Positions 5,244-5,251 of a DNA stretch of 5,251 nucleotides are shown here, in pieces. The notes under the pieces were generated by a model. It was not told where the DNA came from, ran no database searches, and saw only the letters and a program-made list of their open reading frames with translations. This DNA comes from Pseudomonadota bacterium (GTDB lineage: Bacteria; Pseudomonadota; Gammaproteobacteria; Xanthomonadales; Xanthomonadaceae): contig JAFAFY010000294.1 of NCBI GenBank assembly GCA_023423235.1, positions 1 through 5,251 of the forward strand, given 5' to 3'. Position 1 is the first letter of the stretch, and every line of letters starts with the position of its first letter. A program made the position numbers and the translations under genes.

Positions 5244-5251
5244 CGGGGCAG

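Larger units (their letters stand above)
4958..5251. other. Downstream region without a recognised gene
   Basis: Only short frames of shadow-like, Arg-rich composition occur on either strand, and none has a credible ribosome site or domain. It holds a bulged hairpin just after the transglycosylase stop, a small hairpin at 5180-5192 (CGGGA-GAA-TCCCG) and a -10-like TAGAGT at the right edge. I compared it by eye with the common riboswitches, SRP RNA and 6S RNA and saw no match. Confidence 0.5.

Noticed and set aside
5160..5251. Possible riboswitch or structured RNA around CACGGGAGAATCCCGG at the right edge
   Set aside because: The GGGAGA core suggested a glycine aptamer, but the following conserved segments of that class are absent, and the hairpin is only 5 bp. 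TPP, cobalamin, SAH, SRP and 6S patterns also failed.

Overview
The window is about 5.25 kb of very GC-rich DNA (roughly 70% by eye) with strong G/C at third codon positions. It looks like ordinary chromosome from a GC-rich gammaproteobacterium. The Xanthomonadaceae (Lysobacter, Luteimonas or Xanthomonas relatives) are my best guess. That guess rests on the short YchJ protein lacking the C-terminal SEC-C motif, the transglycosylase with a C-terminal peptidoglycan-binding domain, and -10-like TAGACT/TACCAT elements. It is an inference from memory of such genomes and was not tested by search.

Layout, left to right. (1) The 3' part of an aldo/keto reductase gene on the + strand, cut by the left edge (2-997), of the sugar/pyridoxal dehydrogenase type. 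(2) A loosely packed stretch, 998-1660, with one probable small hypothetical gene (1227-1610) carrying a recognisable W/Y-rich repeat unit. (3) A tight + strand pair: folE (GTP cyclohydrolase I, 1666-2268), then a YchJ/UPF0225 gene four bases downstream on a GTG start (2273-2671). (4) A convergent short-chain dehydrogenase on the - strand (2708-3451). (5) A 177-base divergent control region (3452-3628). (6) A secreted MltB-type lytic murein transglycosylase on the + strand (3629-4957). (7) A 294-base tail to the right edge with no convincing gene.

The genes do not form one pathway. folE opens tetrahydrofolate/pterin synthesis, and ychJ is its probable co-transcribed partner of unknown role. 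The aldo/keto reductase and the SDR are both oxidoreductases but are separated by about 1.7 kb and point in opposite directions. The transglycosylase cuts cell-wall glycan in the periplasm.

I found no mobile element, CRISPR array, tRNA, rRNA or defence system, and no clear new biological system. The most interesting signal is regulatory. Between the SDR and the transglycosylase lies a 14-bp site matching the FNR/ANR box at 9 of 10 positions. It is centred at -41.5 from one plausible start point and -61.5 from the other, the two classical activator positions. An 8-bp-arm palindrome lies immediately beside it.
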